This document shows positions 1 through 9,647 of a DNA stretch of 64,000 nt, one piece after another (positions within the stretch are counted from its first letter, which is position 1; each line of letters opens with the position of its first letter). This stretch comes from Pantoea sp. RIT-PI-b (GTDB taxonomy: Bacteria > Pseudomonadota > Gammaproteobacteria > Enterobacterales > Enterobacteriaceae): the NCBI RefSeq assembly GCF_001187905.1, contig NZ_LGIS01000013.1, forward strand, positions 34,782 through 98,781, read 5' to 3'. Position numbers and translations under genes: made by a program. A model generated the notes under the pieces. It worked only from the letters and a program-made list of their open reading frames with translations. It had not been told where the DNA came from and searched no databases.

Positions 1-140
1 CGGGGGCGAGATGATACCAGAGTTTTACGCTGCGCCAAAATAGCGGGTTGGCGCGCAAAGCGAAGGTTGCAAAGTTGTTATATTATTGATGTGGTAACAA
101 CTATATCGATGATCATTGCCGTCCATTGTCTTCTGGCTGC

Positions 141-154
141 GAATGTATCATTCA
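141..154. promoter_or_regulatory. possible ARG-box-like inverted repeat upstream of mdh
   Basis: The motif GAATG-TAT-CATTC is a perfect 5-bp inverted repeat resembling half of an ArgR operator (TGAAT-N4-ATTCA), but its spacing is one base off. In E. coli argR lies divergent to mdh and is autoregulated, so an ARG box here would fit an argR gene just outside the left edge. No other clear regulatory element was identified in bases 1-306. Weak call. Confidence 0.25.
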
Positions 155-306
155 GGCGACTTCTGAAGTGGAGATGTCTCGGGAGCCGATTGCGGCGTAG
201 TTTAAGTGCGCGACAGGTTTAGTCGCTATCGCCTGAGAAGTTGATTAAACTCGTAACCTGATGGATTTTCGGCATATCTCTGCCCCACCTTAATAAGGAG
301 TTCAGG

Positions 307-1242
307 ATGAAAGTTGCCGTTCTCGGTGCCGCTGGTGGTATTGGCCAGGCGCTCGCACTGCTGCTCAAAACGCAATTACCCGCAGGCTCAGCTCTCTCAC
401 TTTATGACATCGCGCCGGTAACGCCGGGTGTGGCGGTGGATCTCAGCCATATCCCAACGGCAGTCACCGTTGAAGGGTTCAGCGGTGAAGATGCCACGCC
501 AGCGCTGCATGGTGCCGATGTGGTGCTGATCTCTGCGGGTGTGGCACGTAAACCGGGCATGGATCGCGCCGACCTGTTTAACGTCAACGCCGGCATCGTG
601 CGTAACCTGATCGAACAGGTTGCCAGCACCGCGCCGAAAGCCCTGATTGGCGTCATCACCAACCCGGTGAATACTACGGTGGCCATTGCGGCCGAAGTGC
701 TGAAGAAAGCTGGCGTGTATGACAAAAATCGCCTGTTTGGCGTTTCAACCCTCGATATTATCCGCGCCAATACTTTTGTGGCCGCGCTGAAAGGCAAGCA
801 GCCGAACGAGATTGAAGTGCCGGTTGTTGGCGGCCATTCAGGCGTGACTATCTTGCCGCTGCTGTCGCAGGTTAAAGGCGTGAGTTTTAGCGAACAGGAA
901 GTGGCGGATCTGACTAAACGAATTCAGAATGCCGGCACCGAAGTGGTGGAAGCCAAAGCCGGCGGCGGGTCGGCTACGCTGTCGATGGGACAAGCGGCGG
1001 CACGTTTTGGCCTGTCGCTGATTCGCGCATTGCAAGGTGAAGCTAACGTGGTGGAGTGTGCGTATGTGGAAGGCGAGGGTGAATACGCGCGCTTCTTCTC
1101 GCAGCCGCTGCTGTTGGGTAAAAATGGCATTGTCGAACGCCGCCCGCTTGGGACGTTGAGTGCGTTTGAACAGCAGGCACTGAAGGGCATGCTGGAAACG
1201 CTGAAGAAAGATATCGCGCAGGGCGAAGAGTTTGTGAAGTGA
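307..1242 (+). CDS. mdh: malate dehydrogenase
   Basis: NAD-dependent malate dehydrogenase of the TCA cycle, interconverting malate and oxaloacetate in the cytoplasm. The 311-aa product matches the E. coli enzyme (312 aa). It has the Rossmann motif GAAGGIGQ near residues 7-14, the [12 protein letters not shown] substrate loop, NPVN around residue 119 and the catalytic GHSG histidine near residue 176. An AAGGAG ribosome site sits just upstream of the ATG. The gene stands alone and is convergent with mscM, separated by a strong terminator. In E. coli its neighbour is argR rather than mscM, so its position is unusual relative to that genome. Confidence 0.98.
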   Translation: MKVAVLGAAGGIGQALALLLKTQLPAGSALSLYDIAPVTPGVAVDLSHIPTAVTVEGFSGEDATPALHGADVVLISAGVARKPGMDRADLFNVNAGIVRNLIEQVASTAPKALIGVITNPVNTTVAIAAEVLKKAGVYDKNRLFGVSTLDIIRANTFVAALKGKQPNEIEVPVVGGHSGVTILPLLSQVKGVSFSEQEVADLTKRIQNAGTEVVEAKAGGGSATLSMGQAAARFGLSLIRALQGEANVVECAYVEGEGEYARFFSQPLLLGKNGIVERRPLGTLSAFEQQALKGMLETLKKDIAQGEEFVK

Positions 1243-1266
1243 TTGGCTCTGTGCTGCAGTGAATAA

Positions 1267-1296
1267 CGCCCGGCTTCTGCCGGGCGTTTTGTTTTT
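1267..1296 (+). terminator. Rho-independent terminator of mdh
   Basis: An 8-bp GC stem (CGCCCGGC / GCCGGGCG) with a TTCT loop is followed by TTTTGTTTTT. It lies 24 bases after the mdh stop, and its T tract runs to the stop codon of the convergent mscM gene. Confidence 0.9.
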
Positions 1297-4200
1297 ATAA
1301 TCCGCCGGACTTAAACGTCTGGCTGGAGGGGGTTCCGTTGCTGGCGGGGGTTTTCCTGCCCAGCGTTTCCATACGCACCTGGAACGGTGGGAACGGCATC
1401 TCAATCCCGTGCTCTTCAAAGCCGCGCAGAATCAGCTGATGCAGTTCATGGCGTAGCGGCATGCGATGTCCCATCTCCGCAGCATGCACACGCAGTTCAA
1501 ACAGCTGAATACCCTGCTGCAAATCGACCAGGAATACATCCGGCGCCGGCATATCGAGCACATAAGTACAGCGATCGGCTGCCTGCTTAAGAATATTGGT
1601 CACTTCATCACTGTTAACCCGCGCGGGAGCAGGAATGGTCAGCACCACGCGCGTGACCGAATCCGACAGCGACCAGTTAACGAATTGCTCAGTGATAAAG
1701 GCCTTATTCGGCACGATAATCTCTTTGCGGTCCCAATCGGTAATGGTGGTGGCGCGCGTGTTGATGCGGGTAATGCTGCCGGTCAGGTCGCGAATGGTAA
1801 CGGTATCGCCGATACGAATCGGTTTTTCGAACAGGATAATCAAGCCGGAGATAAAGTTGGCGAAGATCTCCTGCATACCGAAGCCCAATCCCAGACCTAA
1901 CGCGGCAACCAGCCACTGCAGCTTCGACCACTCAATGCCCATCATCGAGAAGCCAATCAAACCGCCAATCAGCATCAGCGCATATTTGGTCAAGGTGGTA
2001 ATCGCGTAGCCGGTGCCGGGCGCCAGGCTGAGATGCTGTAACAGCGCCAGCTCCAGCAGAGCAGGCATATTGCGCACCAGCTGCGTGGTGATAATCAGCA
2101 CCAGAATCGCGATCAGCACCGCGCCCAGCGTAATCGCCTGCACGCTATCAACGCCCTGAATAGTGGTGCTGGCATTCCACAGCGGAATGTTATCGAGGAA
2201 GCTAAACGCCGAATGAATTTCTGACCACAGCACAATCACCGACACCAGGGCAATCAGCGTGAGAAGTGAACGCACCAGACGCAGCGACTGCGCGCTGATC
2301 TCATCCAGATCGATGCTCGGCTCCTCAATTTCGATGGTGTCCGCATTCACCGGCGTTTGTTGCTCTTTCTCTTCTTCACTGCGCGCGCGGTTGGCCAGCA
2401 TATCGGCACGACGCTGGCGCGCACGATCAAAGGCGATACGGCGACGTTGAATCAGCATCCAGCGGCGGATGATGTGATACACCACCAACAAGAAGAACCA
2501 AATACCTACCGAGGTTTCCAGACGCGCCAGCAGCGCTTGCGCCGTAGCGAGATAACCGATGCAGGAGGCGAAGGCGGCGACCAGCGGCAGGGCGATCATC
2601 AGGTTCCACAGAATGCGGTTAACGAAATTGTCGCCGTTGCCTTCTTTATCCAGATAGAGCGGAATGCCGGCGCGTTTCAGGCTAACGGTGACGATACTCA
2701 GCGCGCCACAAATCAGGATGAAGCACACGCGTCCCAGCGTGCCTGAGAATTGCGGATCGTCGAGATTCGCAAAGGCGATCAGCAACATGATTAGCGGCAC
2801 AATCAGCCCAACGGACAGCGAGTAATAGCGCATCGCACGCGCCACGCGCGCCTGAGGCCAACGGAAATGCACCACAAATAAACCATCAGGGCGGGCAAAC
2901 GCGGCGCTGATCATAAAGGCCCACAGCAGCGGCAGCGTAGCGGTGATGCCGTCGCCAATCGCTACGGCAAATGGATAGGGCCAGGCGTGCTGCAAACCAT
3001 AACCGAGCGCGGCCCACAGCACTGGCAGCGGCACCGCCACCAGAATCGACCAGAATACCGTGCGCAGCGTCAGGCTAAAGCGATCCTGGGTCACTTTACC
3101 GACGCGGCTGGCCGAGCGCTCCATAAAAGCGTTGTAATGACGACGTGAACTGATGCTGAAGCCAACCAGCAAAATTGCGCCAATGATCGGCAACACGGTT
3201 TCGCGATTCGTGAACATCATCGCCAGCGCTTTGCCGAGCTGGCCGGCAGTATCCAGCGACAGCAGACGCTTAAGATCATGCGCCATCTCTACCGGGAAAT
3301 TCAGGCCGATGGTGTTTACGTCGGCGGTCCAGAAGAGATAGCGATGCGTCGCATCTTTTACTTCGGCTAAGGCATCCTGCAACTGCGTATTGGAAACTTT
3401 AAGTTTGGTGATTTCCAGAATCAGCGTATCGCAGCCGGAAATCAGGGAATTCAGCAGTTCGCGCTGAGTTTTGAGTTGTGCTTCAAGGATGCGCACCTGA
3501 TCGCTGCTGAATGGCGTGCCATCATCCTGCTTGGCTTTGCGCAGGTCCTGCTGGCGTTCTAGTAAGTCTTCATAATGCAGGCGCTGCACCCGCAGCTGGC
3601 CCATTTCGCTATCAATCTGTTGAGATTTCGGCATCTCCGGCAGACGCGCCACCTGAGCTCGCAGCGCTTCACCTAACAGATTGGAGGCGCCCAGCCATTG
3701 CGACTGCTCGCGCAGCGTGCTTAACGCCTGACGCACCTGCAGAGTTTGATTGGTGGCAAGGCGCTGCTGCGAAGCGACGAGATCCATGCGCTGCGCTTGC
3801 TGATTGAGGTCTGCCGACAATTCGCGGTTAACGCGGAACTGATCGCTGATGGCGCTCGGCAGATCGCCGCTGTTTTCCGCCAGTTGCTCGGTGCGCTCCA
3901 GCGCCAGTTCAGCCTCGCGCTGGCGCTGGTTATTCAGTTGATTGCGTAGCGCCTGCAGATAGTTATCCAGCTGAGTGGCTTTACGCTGGTGCACTTCGGC
4001 ACGCATGCGCGCCAGCTCCTGGCGATTATTCGCCGACAGCTGCGCCAGCTCTAACTCATCAACGCGCGCTTTGTTAGCGGCATTCTCTGCCTGACGTGCG
4101 TAAATCTGCGCCTGCGCGAGCGGCGTGGTCGCCGCAGATGAGCTCTGCGCGCGGCGATCGCTTTCGGTCATCGCCCGGCGCGCATCGGTTTGCTGCTGCG

Positions 4201-4630
4201 GCAGTTGCGACAGTGAATCGCTGATTTCGCGAGCACGATCCTGCTCTTGCTGTGCCTGGCGGCCTTCCTCCAACAGCTGGCTGCTCACCTGCAACAGCTC
4301 TTGATCCAGCTCGGCGCTGCTCATATTGCTGCGTACCGCCTTGCTGCTATCGGTTAGCGTGGCAACCTGCTGACGCAGTTCGCGCGCCAGTCGCGGGAAA
4401 TCATCGATCACCTGTTGATACTGCTTCGCGCGCTCCAGCGACTCATCGCGCTCGTTGAGGAAGTTGATTGCCGCTTCCAGCGCCTGAACCTGTTCGGTTT
4501 GAGCAGGTGAGCTTTTCGCGGATTTAGCCGCATCCAGTTCCTGCTTAAGCTGACTGGATTGCGGAACGGTAGCGGCAAAGACAGAACTGCTGAGCACAAG
4601 GCTCAGCAGCAGAGAGAGGAGAACGCGCAC
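1295..4630 (-). CDS. mscM: miniconductance mechanosensitive channel MscM
   Basis: Large MscS-family channel that opens on membrane tension and protects against hypo-osmotic shock (YjeP in E. coli, 1107 aa; here 1111 aa). It starts with a GTG and a signal peptide (MRVLLSLLLSLVLSSSVFA). A Gln/Arg-rich periplasmic coiled-coil region covers about residues 20-450, followed by many transmembrane segments. The C-terminal third carries the MscS pore and beta domain (GLGLGFGMQEIFANFISGL, then FEKPIRIGDTVTI). It lies directly downstream of psd, 15 bases away, and is probably co-transcribed with it as in E. coli. Confidence 0.96.
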   Translation of the reverse strand: MRVLLSLLLSLVLSSSVFAATVPQSSQLKQELDAAKSAKSSPAQTEQVQALEAAINFLNERDESLERAKQYQQVIDDFPRLARELRQQVATLTDSSKAVRSNMSSAELDQELLQVSSQLLEEGRQAQQEQDRAREISDSLSQLPQQQTDARRAMTESDRRAQSSSAATTPLAQAQIYARQAENAANKARVDELELAQLSANNRQELARMRAEVHQRKATQLDNYLQALRNQLNNQRQREAELALERTEQLAENSGDLPSAISDQFRVNRELSADLNQQAQRMDLVASQQRLATNQTLQVRQALSTLREQSQWLGASNLLGEALRAQVARLPEMPKSQQIDSEMGQLRVQRLHYEDLLERQQDLRKAKQDDGTPFSSDQVRILEAQLKTQRELLNSLISGCDTLILEITKLKVSNTQLQDALAEVKDATHRYLFWTADVNTIGLNFPVEMAHDLKRLLSLDTAGQLGKALAMMFTNRETVLPIIGAILLVGFSISSRRHYNAFMERSASRVGKVTQDRFSLTLRTVFWSILVAVPLPVLWAALGYGLQHAWPYPFAVAIGDGITATLPLLWAFMISAAFARPDGLFVVHFRWPQARVARAMRYYSLSVGLIVPLIMLLIAFANLDDPQFSGTLGRVCFILICGALSIVTVSLKRAGIPLYLDKEGNGDNFVNRILWNLMIALPLVAAFASCIGYLATAQALLARLETSVGIWFFLLVVYHIIRRWMLIQRRRIAFDRARQRRADMLANRARSEEEKEQQTPVNADTIEIEEPSIDLDEISAQSLRLVRSLLTLIALVSVIVLWSEIHSAFSFLDNIPLWNASTTIQGVDSVQAITLGAVLIAILVLIITTQLVRNMPALLELALLQHLSLAPGTGYAITTLTKYALMLIGGLIGFSMMGIEWSKLQWLVAALGLGLGFGMQEIFANFISGLIILFEKPIRIGDTVTIRDLTGSITRINTRATTITDWDRKEIIVPNKAFITEQFVNWSLSDSVTRVVLTIPAPARVNSDEVTNILKQAADRCTYVLDMPAPDVFLVDLQQGIQLFELRVHAAEMGHRMPLRHELHQLILRGFEEHGIEMPFPPFQVRMETLGRKTPASNGTPSSQTFKSGGL

Positions 4631-4645
4631 GGGAGAGGTTCCGGG

Positions 4646-5542
4646 TTATTTGCTAAGTGAGACGCTGTCGCCGGGCTGAGGCAGGGCGATGGCCAGCGGC
4701 TGACCGAGGCGGGTTTTACTTTCGGCTTCGAGGCTTTCGGCCAGCTTCACGCGATGAGGCGCGAACAGGTTGATAACCGTTGAACCCAATTTGAAGCGGC
4801 CCATTTCCTGGCCTTTCAGCAGCACCACCGCACCGTCATGTTCAGCAGAAGGATAGCGCCAGCGTTTGATCACCCCTTCGCGCGGTGGCGTAATGGTTCC
4901 CGCCCACACGGTTTCGATGCTGCCAACAATGGTGGCGCCGACCAGGATCTGCACCATCGGGCCATGATCGGTATCGAAAACGCAGATCACGCGTTCATTA
5001 CGTGCGAAGAGGTTGGGAATGTTGCGCGCGGTCAGCGGGTTCACCGAATAGAGATCGCCAGGCACGTAGATCATCTCACGCAGGATGCCGTTACAGGGCA
5101 TGTGCACGCGGTGATAATCGCGCGGGGCGAGGTAAGTGGTAACGAACTCACCGTCGTTAAACTGCGCCGCCAAATCGTCGTTACCCGCCAGCAGCGCCTG
5201 CAGGCTGTAGGTGTGGCCTTTGGCCTGGAAGATCTGATCGCCGGCAATGCGGCCCAGCTGGCTAATCGCGCCATCGGCTGGCAGCGCCAATAAAGTGGCA
5301 TCAGGATCGATGGGACGCGCGCCCTCTTTTAACGGACGCACAAAGAAATCGTTGAAGGTGCGGTAGCTGCCGGTATGTGGCTTGCTGGCTTCTGCCATAT
5401 CCACTTTGTAGTACCAGACAAAGATGTCGATGACCGCTTTGGTGAGCCAGCCACCACGACGGCTAGCGCCCCAACCGGCGAGCTCGGTGAGCCCTTTTTT
5501 AGGCAAAATATGATTCAGGCCGAGTTTAAAACGATCAAACAC
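4646..5542 (-). CDS. psd: phosphatidylserine decarboxylase proenzyme
   Basis: Makes phosphatidylethanolamine from phosphatidylserine at the inner membrane. The LGST motif is present with Ser254 as the self-cleavage site that becomes the pyruvoyl group; Asp90 and His147, the self-processing residues of E. coli Psd, are at the same positions. The 298-aa protein is about 24 residues shorter than E. coli Psd, all at the C-terminus beyond the catalytic core. The start is a GTG with a strong AGGAGG upstream. First gene of the psd-mscM operon. Confidence 0.97.
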   Translation of the reverse strand: MFDRFKLGLNHILPKKGLTELAGWGASRRGGWLTKAVIDIFVWYYKVDMAEASKPHTGSYRTFNDFFVRPLKEGARPIDPDATLLALPADGAISQLGRIAGDQIFQAKGHTYSLQALLAGNDDLAAQFNDGEFVTTYLAPRDYHRVHMPCNGILREMIYVPGDLYSVNPLTARNIPNLFARNERVICVFDTDHGPMVQILVGATIVGSIETVWAGTITPPREGVIKRWRYPSAEHDGAVVLLKGQEMGRFKLGSTVINLFAPHRVKLAESLEAESKTRLGQPLAIALPQPGDSVSLSK

Positions 5543-5635
5543 CGTTGCCTCCTGGCTTAATTACGTGTCGTTAACAAAAAGGGGGGCGGATTGTAGCAGC
5601 GCCCCAGCTCGTTGGCGAATGTGCCGTTGTACTCG

Positions 5636-6679
5636 TTAATCTGCGTCGGAGGAAAAGTTTTTACGCGTCTTTACCTGCGCCATACTCTCCAGAATTCGGT
5701 GGTAGTTATCGAAGCGGGAGATATCAATTTTGCCTTCTTCTACCGCTTCGCGAATCGCGCAGCCGGGATCGGTATCATGCTTACAGTCGCGGAAACGACA
5801 ACTGCCGAGAAACTCACGGAATTCGACAAATCCACGCGTCACTTGTTCCGGCTCCAGGTGCCATAAACCGAACTCGCGCACGCCCGGGGAGTCGATCACG
5901 TCGCCACCTGCCGGGAAGTGATAGAGGCGTGAAGCGGTGGTGGTGTGTTGTCCAAGACCAGAAACGTTCGAGACATCGTTGGTCAGAATTTCAGCCGCCA
6001 CATCCAGGCCAAGCAGGTTATTCAACAGGCTGGATTTGCCCACGCCGGATTGACCAGCAAAGATGCTGACGCGACCGGTTAAGGCGCTTTCCAGCTCAAC
6101 CAGGCCATCTTTGGCGTGGCTGGACACCATCAATACGCGATAACCAATGTTGCGATAGATCTCCATCTGTTCGTCGACAAACGCGCGACCTTCGGCATCC
6201 AGCAGATCGGTTTTATTGAGAACCAGCAGTGGCTCGACGCCAAGGGTTTCGCTGGCCACCAGATAGCGATCGATGATGTTAAGCGACAGCTCCGGCAGGA
6301 TCGCCGAAACAATAATGATCTGATCGATGTTAGCGGCGATCGGTTTCACGCCGTCATAGAAGTCGGGGCGGGTTAGCACCGTTTTGCGATCGTGCACCGC
6401 TTCAACGATCCCTTTGCCGCCGCCAATGGCCACGCGCCACAACACACGATCGCCGGTGACCAGCGAGCGAATGGTGCGGCGGATGTTGCAGCGATGCACA
6501 ACGCCTTCGCTATCTTCCACGTCTGCGTGCATGCCGAAACGGCTGATCACCACGCCATCAGCCGCTTCTCCAAACAGGCTATCATCCGGCTCCGGCTTAT
6601 CACTCCGTTGCTGCAGACGACGCTGATGGTTGGCGCTTACGCGACGTTGTTGACCTTTCGACAGTTTGTTTTTACTCAC
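5636..6679 (-). CDS. rsgA: ribosome small subunit-dependent GTPase RsgA
   Basis: Late 30S assembly GTPase that acts at the decoding centre. It has the RsgA order of N-terminal OB fold, circularly permuted GTPase (NKTD near residue 154, then P-loop [10 protein letters not shown] near 210 and DSPG near 260) and a zinc-binding C-terminus ([14 protein letters not shown]). I choose the GTG at 6677-6679 because the protein then begins (M)[13 protein letters not shown] exactly like E. coli RsgA and has GAGAGG just upstream; a GTG four codons earlier is the alternative. It is divergent from orn with a short shared control region, as in E. coli. Confidence 0.96.
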   Translation of the reverse strand: MSKNKLSKGQQRRVSANHQRRLQQRSDKPEPDDSLFGEAADGVVISRFGMHADVEDSEGVVHRCNIRRTIRSLVTGDRVLWRVAIGGGKGIVEAVHDRKTVLTRPDFYDGVKPIAANIDQIIIVSAILPELSLNIIDRYLVASETLGVEPLLVLNKTDLLDAEGRAFVDEQMEIYRNIGYRVLMVSSHAKDGLVELESALTGRVSIFAGQSGVGKSSLLNNLLGLDVAAEILTNDVSNVSGLGQHTTTASRLYHFPAGGDVIDSPGVREFGLWHLEPEQVTRGFVEFREFLGSCRFRDCKHDTDPGCAIREAVEEGKIDISRFDNYHRILESMAQVKTRKNFSSDAD

Positions 6680-6782
6680 GCATCCTCTCACGGCTTTCGC
6701 CAGGCTTCGCCCTGCTGGGCAAAACGTCTATGATACACCTGAAATGAGTTTAATGACGACTTTGGCAACAGGCGGGAAACGC

Positions 6783-7331
6783 ATGACAGCTGGAAATGAA
6801 AACAACCTGATTTGGATCGACCTCGAAATGACCGGATTAGATCCGGAGCGCGATCGCATTATTGAGATCGCCACCATCGTCACCGATGCCAATCTCAACA
6901 TCCTGGCAGAAGGTCCGGTATTCGCGGTGCATCAATCTGACGATCAGCTGGCGCTGATGGATGACTGGAACGTTCGTACCCACACCAATAGCGGTTTAGT
7001 GGCGCGCGTAAAGGCCAGCCAGCACGACGATCGCGCTGCGGAGCTGGCCACCATCGAATTCCTGAAACAGTGGGTGCCGGCCAATACCTCGCCGATTTGC
7101 GGCAATAGCATTGGTCAGGATCGCCGCTTTCTTTTCAAGTACATGCCTGAGCTGGAAGCCTATTTCCACTATCGCTATCTTGACGTCAGCACGCTGAAAG
7201 AGCTGGCTCGCCGCTGGAAACCGGATATTTTGCCAGGCTTCAAAAAATCCGGCAGCCACCAGGCGCTGGATGATATTCGTGAGTCTGTCGCAGAGTTGGC
7301 TTACTACCGCGAACACTTCTTGCAGCTTTAA
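6783..7331 (+). CDS. orn: oligoribonuclease
   Basis: 3'-to-5' exoribonuclease of the DEDDh family that degrades short RNA oligomers left by other nucleases. The 182-aa product matches E. coli Orn (181 aa). Catalytic motifs visible are DLEMTGLD (Asp13, Glu15), SIGQDRRFL and the [11 protein letters not shown]is/Asp motif near the C-terminus. I start at the ATG of MTAGNENNL, the position that aligns with E. coli; the frame is open further upstream but that part is not family-like. Divergent from rsgA. Confidence 0.97.
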   Translation: MTAGNENNLIWIDLEMTGLDPERDRIIEIATIVTDANLNILAEGPVFAVHQSDDQLALMDDWNVRTHTNSGLVARVKASQHDDRAAELATIEFLKQWVPANTSPICGNSIGQDRRFLFKYMPELEAYFHYRYLDVSTLKELARRWKPDILPGFKKSGSHQALDDIRESVAELAYYREHFLQL

Positions 7332-7415
7332 TCGACGGTGGGTGCGCAGGAAATCATCAGGTTGTCGATTAAAGCAGCGATCGAGCGGAAAGCGCAAAAT
7401 TTTGCTTTTAGACTC

Positions 7416-7443
7416 TTGCGACTGAAAGGATTTCTCGTATAAT
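7416..7443 (+). promoter_or_regulatory. sigma-70 promoter of the tRNA-Gly array
   Basis: TTGCGA and TATAAT separated by 16 bases, preceded by an A/T-rich stretch (AAAATTTTG) and followed by a GC-rich discriminator (GCGCACCCC), the form typical of stringently controlled stable-RNA promoters. It lies 180 bases before the first tRNA-Gly, so the transcript would include ERIC copy 1. Confidence 0.75.
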
Positions 7444-7501
7444 GCGCACCCCGTACCGGTGAAGAATTTTATACGGAACGAAGCAGTACAGCGAAATACA
7501 G

Positions 7502-7621
7502 AATCGAGTAGTTAAGTTGGCAACAAGGCGGCAACTGAGCGAATATCTGGGAGCTTACTTCAGTAAGTGACCTGATTGAGTGAAGGCAGCCAACGCAGTC
7601 GCCAGCTTAAATACGAAGATT
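7502..7621 (+). repeat. ERIC element, copy 1 (before tRNA-Gly 1)
   Basis: About 120 bp with the ERIC core (GAGCTTAC, then GTAAGTGAC and GCAGCCAACGCAG) and imperfect terminal inverted repeats beginning AATC and ending GATT, with TTAAGTTGGC opposite GCCAGCTTAA. It ends two bases before the first tRNA gene and lies inside the tRNA transcription unit. Confidence 0.85.
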
Positions 7622-7623
7622 AT

Positions 7624-7699
<76 letters not shown>

Positions 7700-7725
7700 A
7701 TTTCGTTTAGCAGTAAACCTCTAAT

Positions 7726-7801
<76 letters not shown>

Positions 7802-7876
7802 GAGTTTGTAGTAAACCATCCAAATCACGGATTTAGTCGTTAGCGTGGTTGTTGTGACAAAAATACGAAGAGTCAG

Positions 7877-7996
7877 AATCGCGTATTTTAGTTTGCAACA
7901 AGGCAGCAACTGAACGAATCCCTGGGAGCTTACATGAGTAAGTAACCTGGGTGAGTGAAGGCAGCCAACGCAGTAGCAGACTAAAATACGAAGATT
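7877..7996 (+). repeat. ERIC element, copy 2 (before tRNA-Gly 3)
   Basis: 120 bp with the ERIC core (CCTGGGAGCTTACATGAGTA) and terminal inverted repeats (CGTATTTTAGTTTGC opposite GCAGACTAAAATACG). Its last bases, ATACGAAGATT, and its two-base distance to the tRNA are the same as in copy 1, suggesting an ERIC-tRNA unit was duplicated. Confidence 0.85.
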
Positions 7997-7998
7997 AT

Positions 7999-8074
<76 letters not shown>

Positions 8075-8507
8075 GATTTTTATATTCACTAATGTTATTT
8101 GCCCTTAGGCGCAATCAGAATTAAAACAGCTGCAGATCTTTATCGATCTCATGTGACATGGTTTTTTCTGGAAATTTTACACGCCTTGCTTGCACTCATG
8201 ATGCCTGAGTCTGTCGCAGTTAGCTTACAGGTTATCCACAATGTGCCTGCATCGTGCTGACGGCGTTTTCCCCGATATACAAAACTGTTTTGAACAGAGT
8301 TATCCACAGGCTCTGGAATAACCCCTGCGCGCTAAACATGACGCAATTATTTACAGAAATACAACAAGTCCATGATTTATAATAATTTTTGGTTATTTCA
8401 GACTGTAATTTTACTCTTTAGACGAAATTACGATCTCCGTCACTATTCAGTTGGATAATTTTATTCACAGCATGTGGAAAAGAGTTTTATCCTGTGCAAC
8501 TGCTCAA
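8075..8507. other. gene-free stretch with four DnaA boxes, datA-like
   Basis: No credible gene. Four sites fit the DnaA-box consensus TTWTNCACA: two perfect TTATCCACA at 8232-8240 and 8300-8308, TTATTCACA at 8461-8469, and TTTTCCACA on the minus strand at 8473-8481. Between the second and third boxes the DNA is clearly A/T-rich. In E. coli the datA locus, which binds DnaA and promotes ATP-DnaA hydrolysis, lies between glyVXY and queG, exactly this position. I could not find a convincing IHF site, which E. coli datA needs. The identification is from position plus boxes. Confidence 0.65.
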
Positions 8508-9647
8508 TCACGCATCACGTGGCAGGCCTTTTTCGACGGCGCGCACCAGCCGCTGTTTCTTCGCTGGCTGCACTTCTACTGCCTGCGCTGCGCGTTTTTG
8601 CAACTGCTGTGCCATCGCCCACTCAATATGCTCATCAAGCAGCGGATGCTCGCCACTGCGTGATGCTAATGCCGCCATATTTTCCTCTGTCCACGGCGCA
8701 TTGCCTAAAGCCACGGCAATGTTTCGCAACCAGCGTAAATGCCCAATACGTCGAATCGCTGACCCTTCGGTAATGCGCAGGAACTTGGCTTCATCCCATT
8801 TGAACAGATCGGTCAGCGGCGGCGCGTGTAGTACGGCGCGCGGGGAGAAATCATCTTCATCGGTCAGTTGGCCGTAGCGATTCCACGGGCAAATCAGCTG
8901 GCAATCGTCGCAACCATAAATTCGATTACCAATCAGCGGACGGAACTCTTCGGGAATTGCGCCTTCCAATTCGATGGTGAGATAGGAGATGCAGCGGCGC
9001 GCATCCACTACGTAAGGCTCGACGATAGCGGCAGTAGGGCAGATGGTGATGCAGGCGACACAGCGCCCACACTGCTCTTCCTGGGGCTGATCGACCGGCA
9101 GCGGCAGATCAATTAGCAGCTCGCCAAGGAAGAACCATGAGCCGGCTTCACGATTGAGAATCAGCGAATGTTTACCGGTCCAGCCCAGTCCCGCTTTAGC
9201 GGCAATCGGGCGTTCGAGAATGGGCGCGGAATCGACGAACGGACGAAAATTGAGTTCGCCGCAGTGCGCCTGAATCATTTCTCCGAGCTTTTTCAGTCGA
9301 TTGCGTAATACTTTGTGATAGTCGCGGCCAAGGGCATAGCGGCTAACATAGCCAAGCTGAGGATTTTTTAACGTGCTGGCAAAAGCGGCTTTGGCAGGAA
9401 GGTAGTTCATGCGCACGCTAATCACGCGCAGCGTGCCAGGCAGCAGTTCATGCGGACGCGCGCGCATCATGCCGTGGCGCGCCATCCAATCCATCTCGCC
9501 GTGATACTGCTTATCCAGCCACGCCTGCAGTTTGGGCTCTTCGGCGCTGAGATCGGTATCGCAAATACCAACCTGTTGGAAACCGAGTTCGCGTCCCCAC
9601 TGTTTAATTTGTTGAGCGAGCTGCTGAAGATCGAGAGGGTATGACAT
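8508..9647 (-). CDS. queG: epoxyqueuosine reductase
   Basis: Performs the last step of queuosine synthesis in tRNA wobble positions, reducing epoxyqueuosine with cobalamin and two 4Fe-4S clusters. The 379-aa length equals E. coli QueG. The cluster cysteines are seen as CGRCVACITICP (Cys193, 196, 199, 203) and CDDCQLICP (Cys246, 249, 253) with Cys219 between; the proposed catalytic Asp139 is in FVDSAP. Its ATG overlaps the ATG of the divergent nnr by two bases. Confidence 0.97.
   Translation of the reverse strand: MSYPLDLQQLAQQIKQWGRELGFQQVGICDTDLSAEEPKLQAWLDKQYHGEMDWMARHGMMRARPHELLPGTLRVISVRMNYLPAKAAFASTLKNPQLGYVSRYALGRDYHKVLRNRLKKLGEMIQAHCGELNFRPFVDSAPILERPIAAKAGLGWTGKHSLILNREAGSWFFLGELLIDLPLPVDQPQEEQCGRCVACITICPTAAIVEPYVVDARRCISYLTIELEGAIPEEFRPLIGNRIYGCDDCQLICPWNRYGQLTDEDDFSPRAVLHAPPLTDLFKWDEAKFLRITEGSAIRRIGHLRWLRNIAVALGNAPWTEENMAALASRSGEHPLLDEHIEWAMAQQLQKRAAQAVEVQPAKKQRLVRAVEKGLPRDA

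Noticed and set aside
838..1419. Minus-strand 193-codon frame across mdh
   Set aside because: Shadow of mdh in another frame; no ribosome site and composition unlike a protein family.
8075..8507. IHF site within the datA-like stretch
   Set aside because: No sequence matches WATCAA-N4-TTR well enough by eye.
8075..8507. Chromosomal replication origin
   Set aside because: DnaA boxes are present, but there are no 13-mer unwinding repeats or oriC neighbours (mnmG, mioC); the neighbourhood is that of datA.
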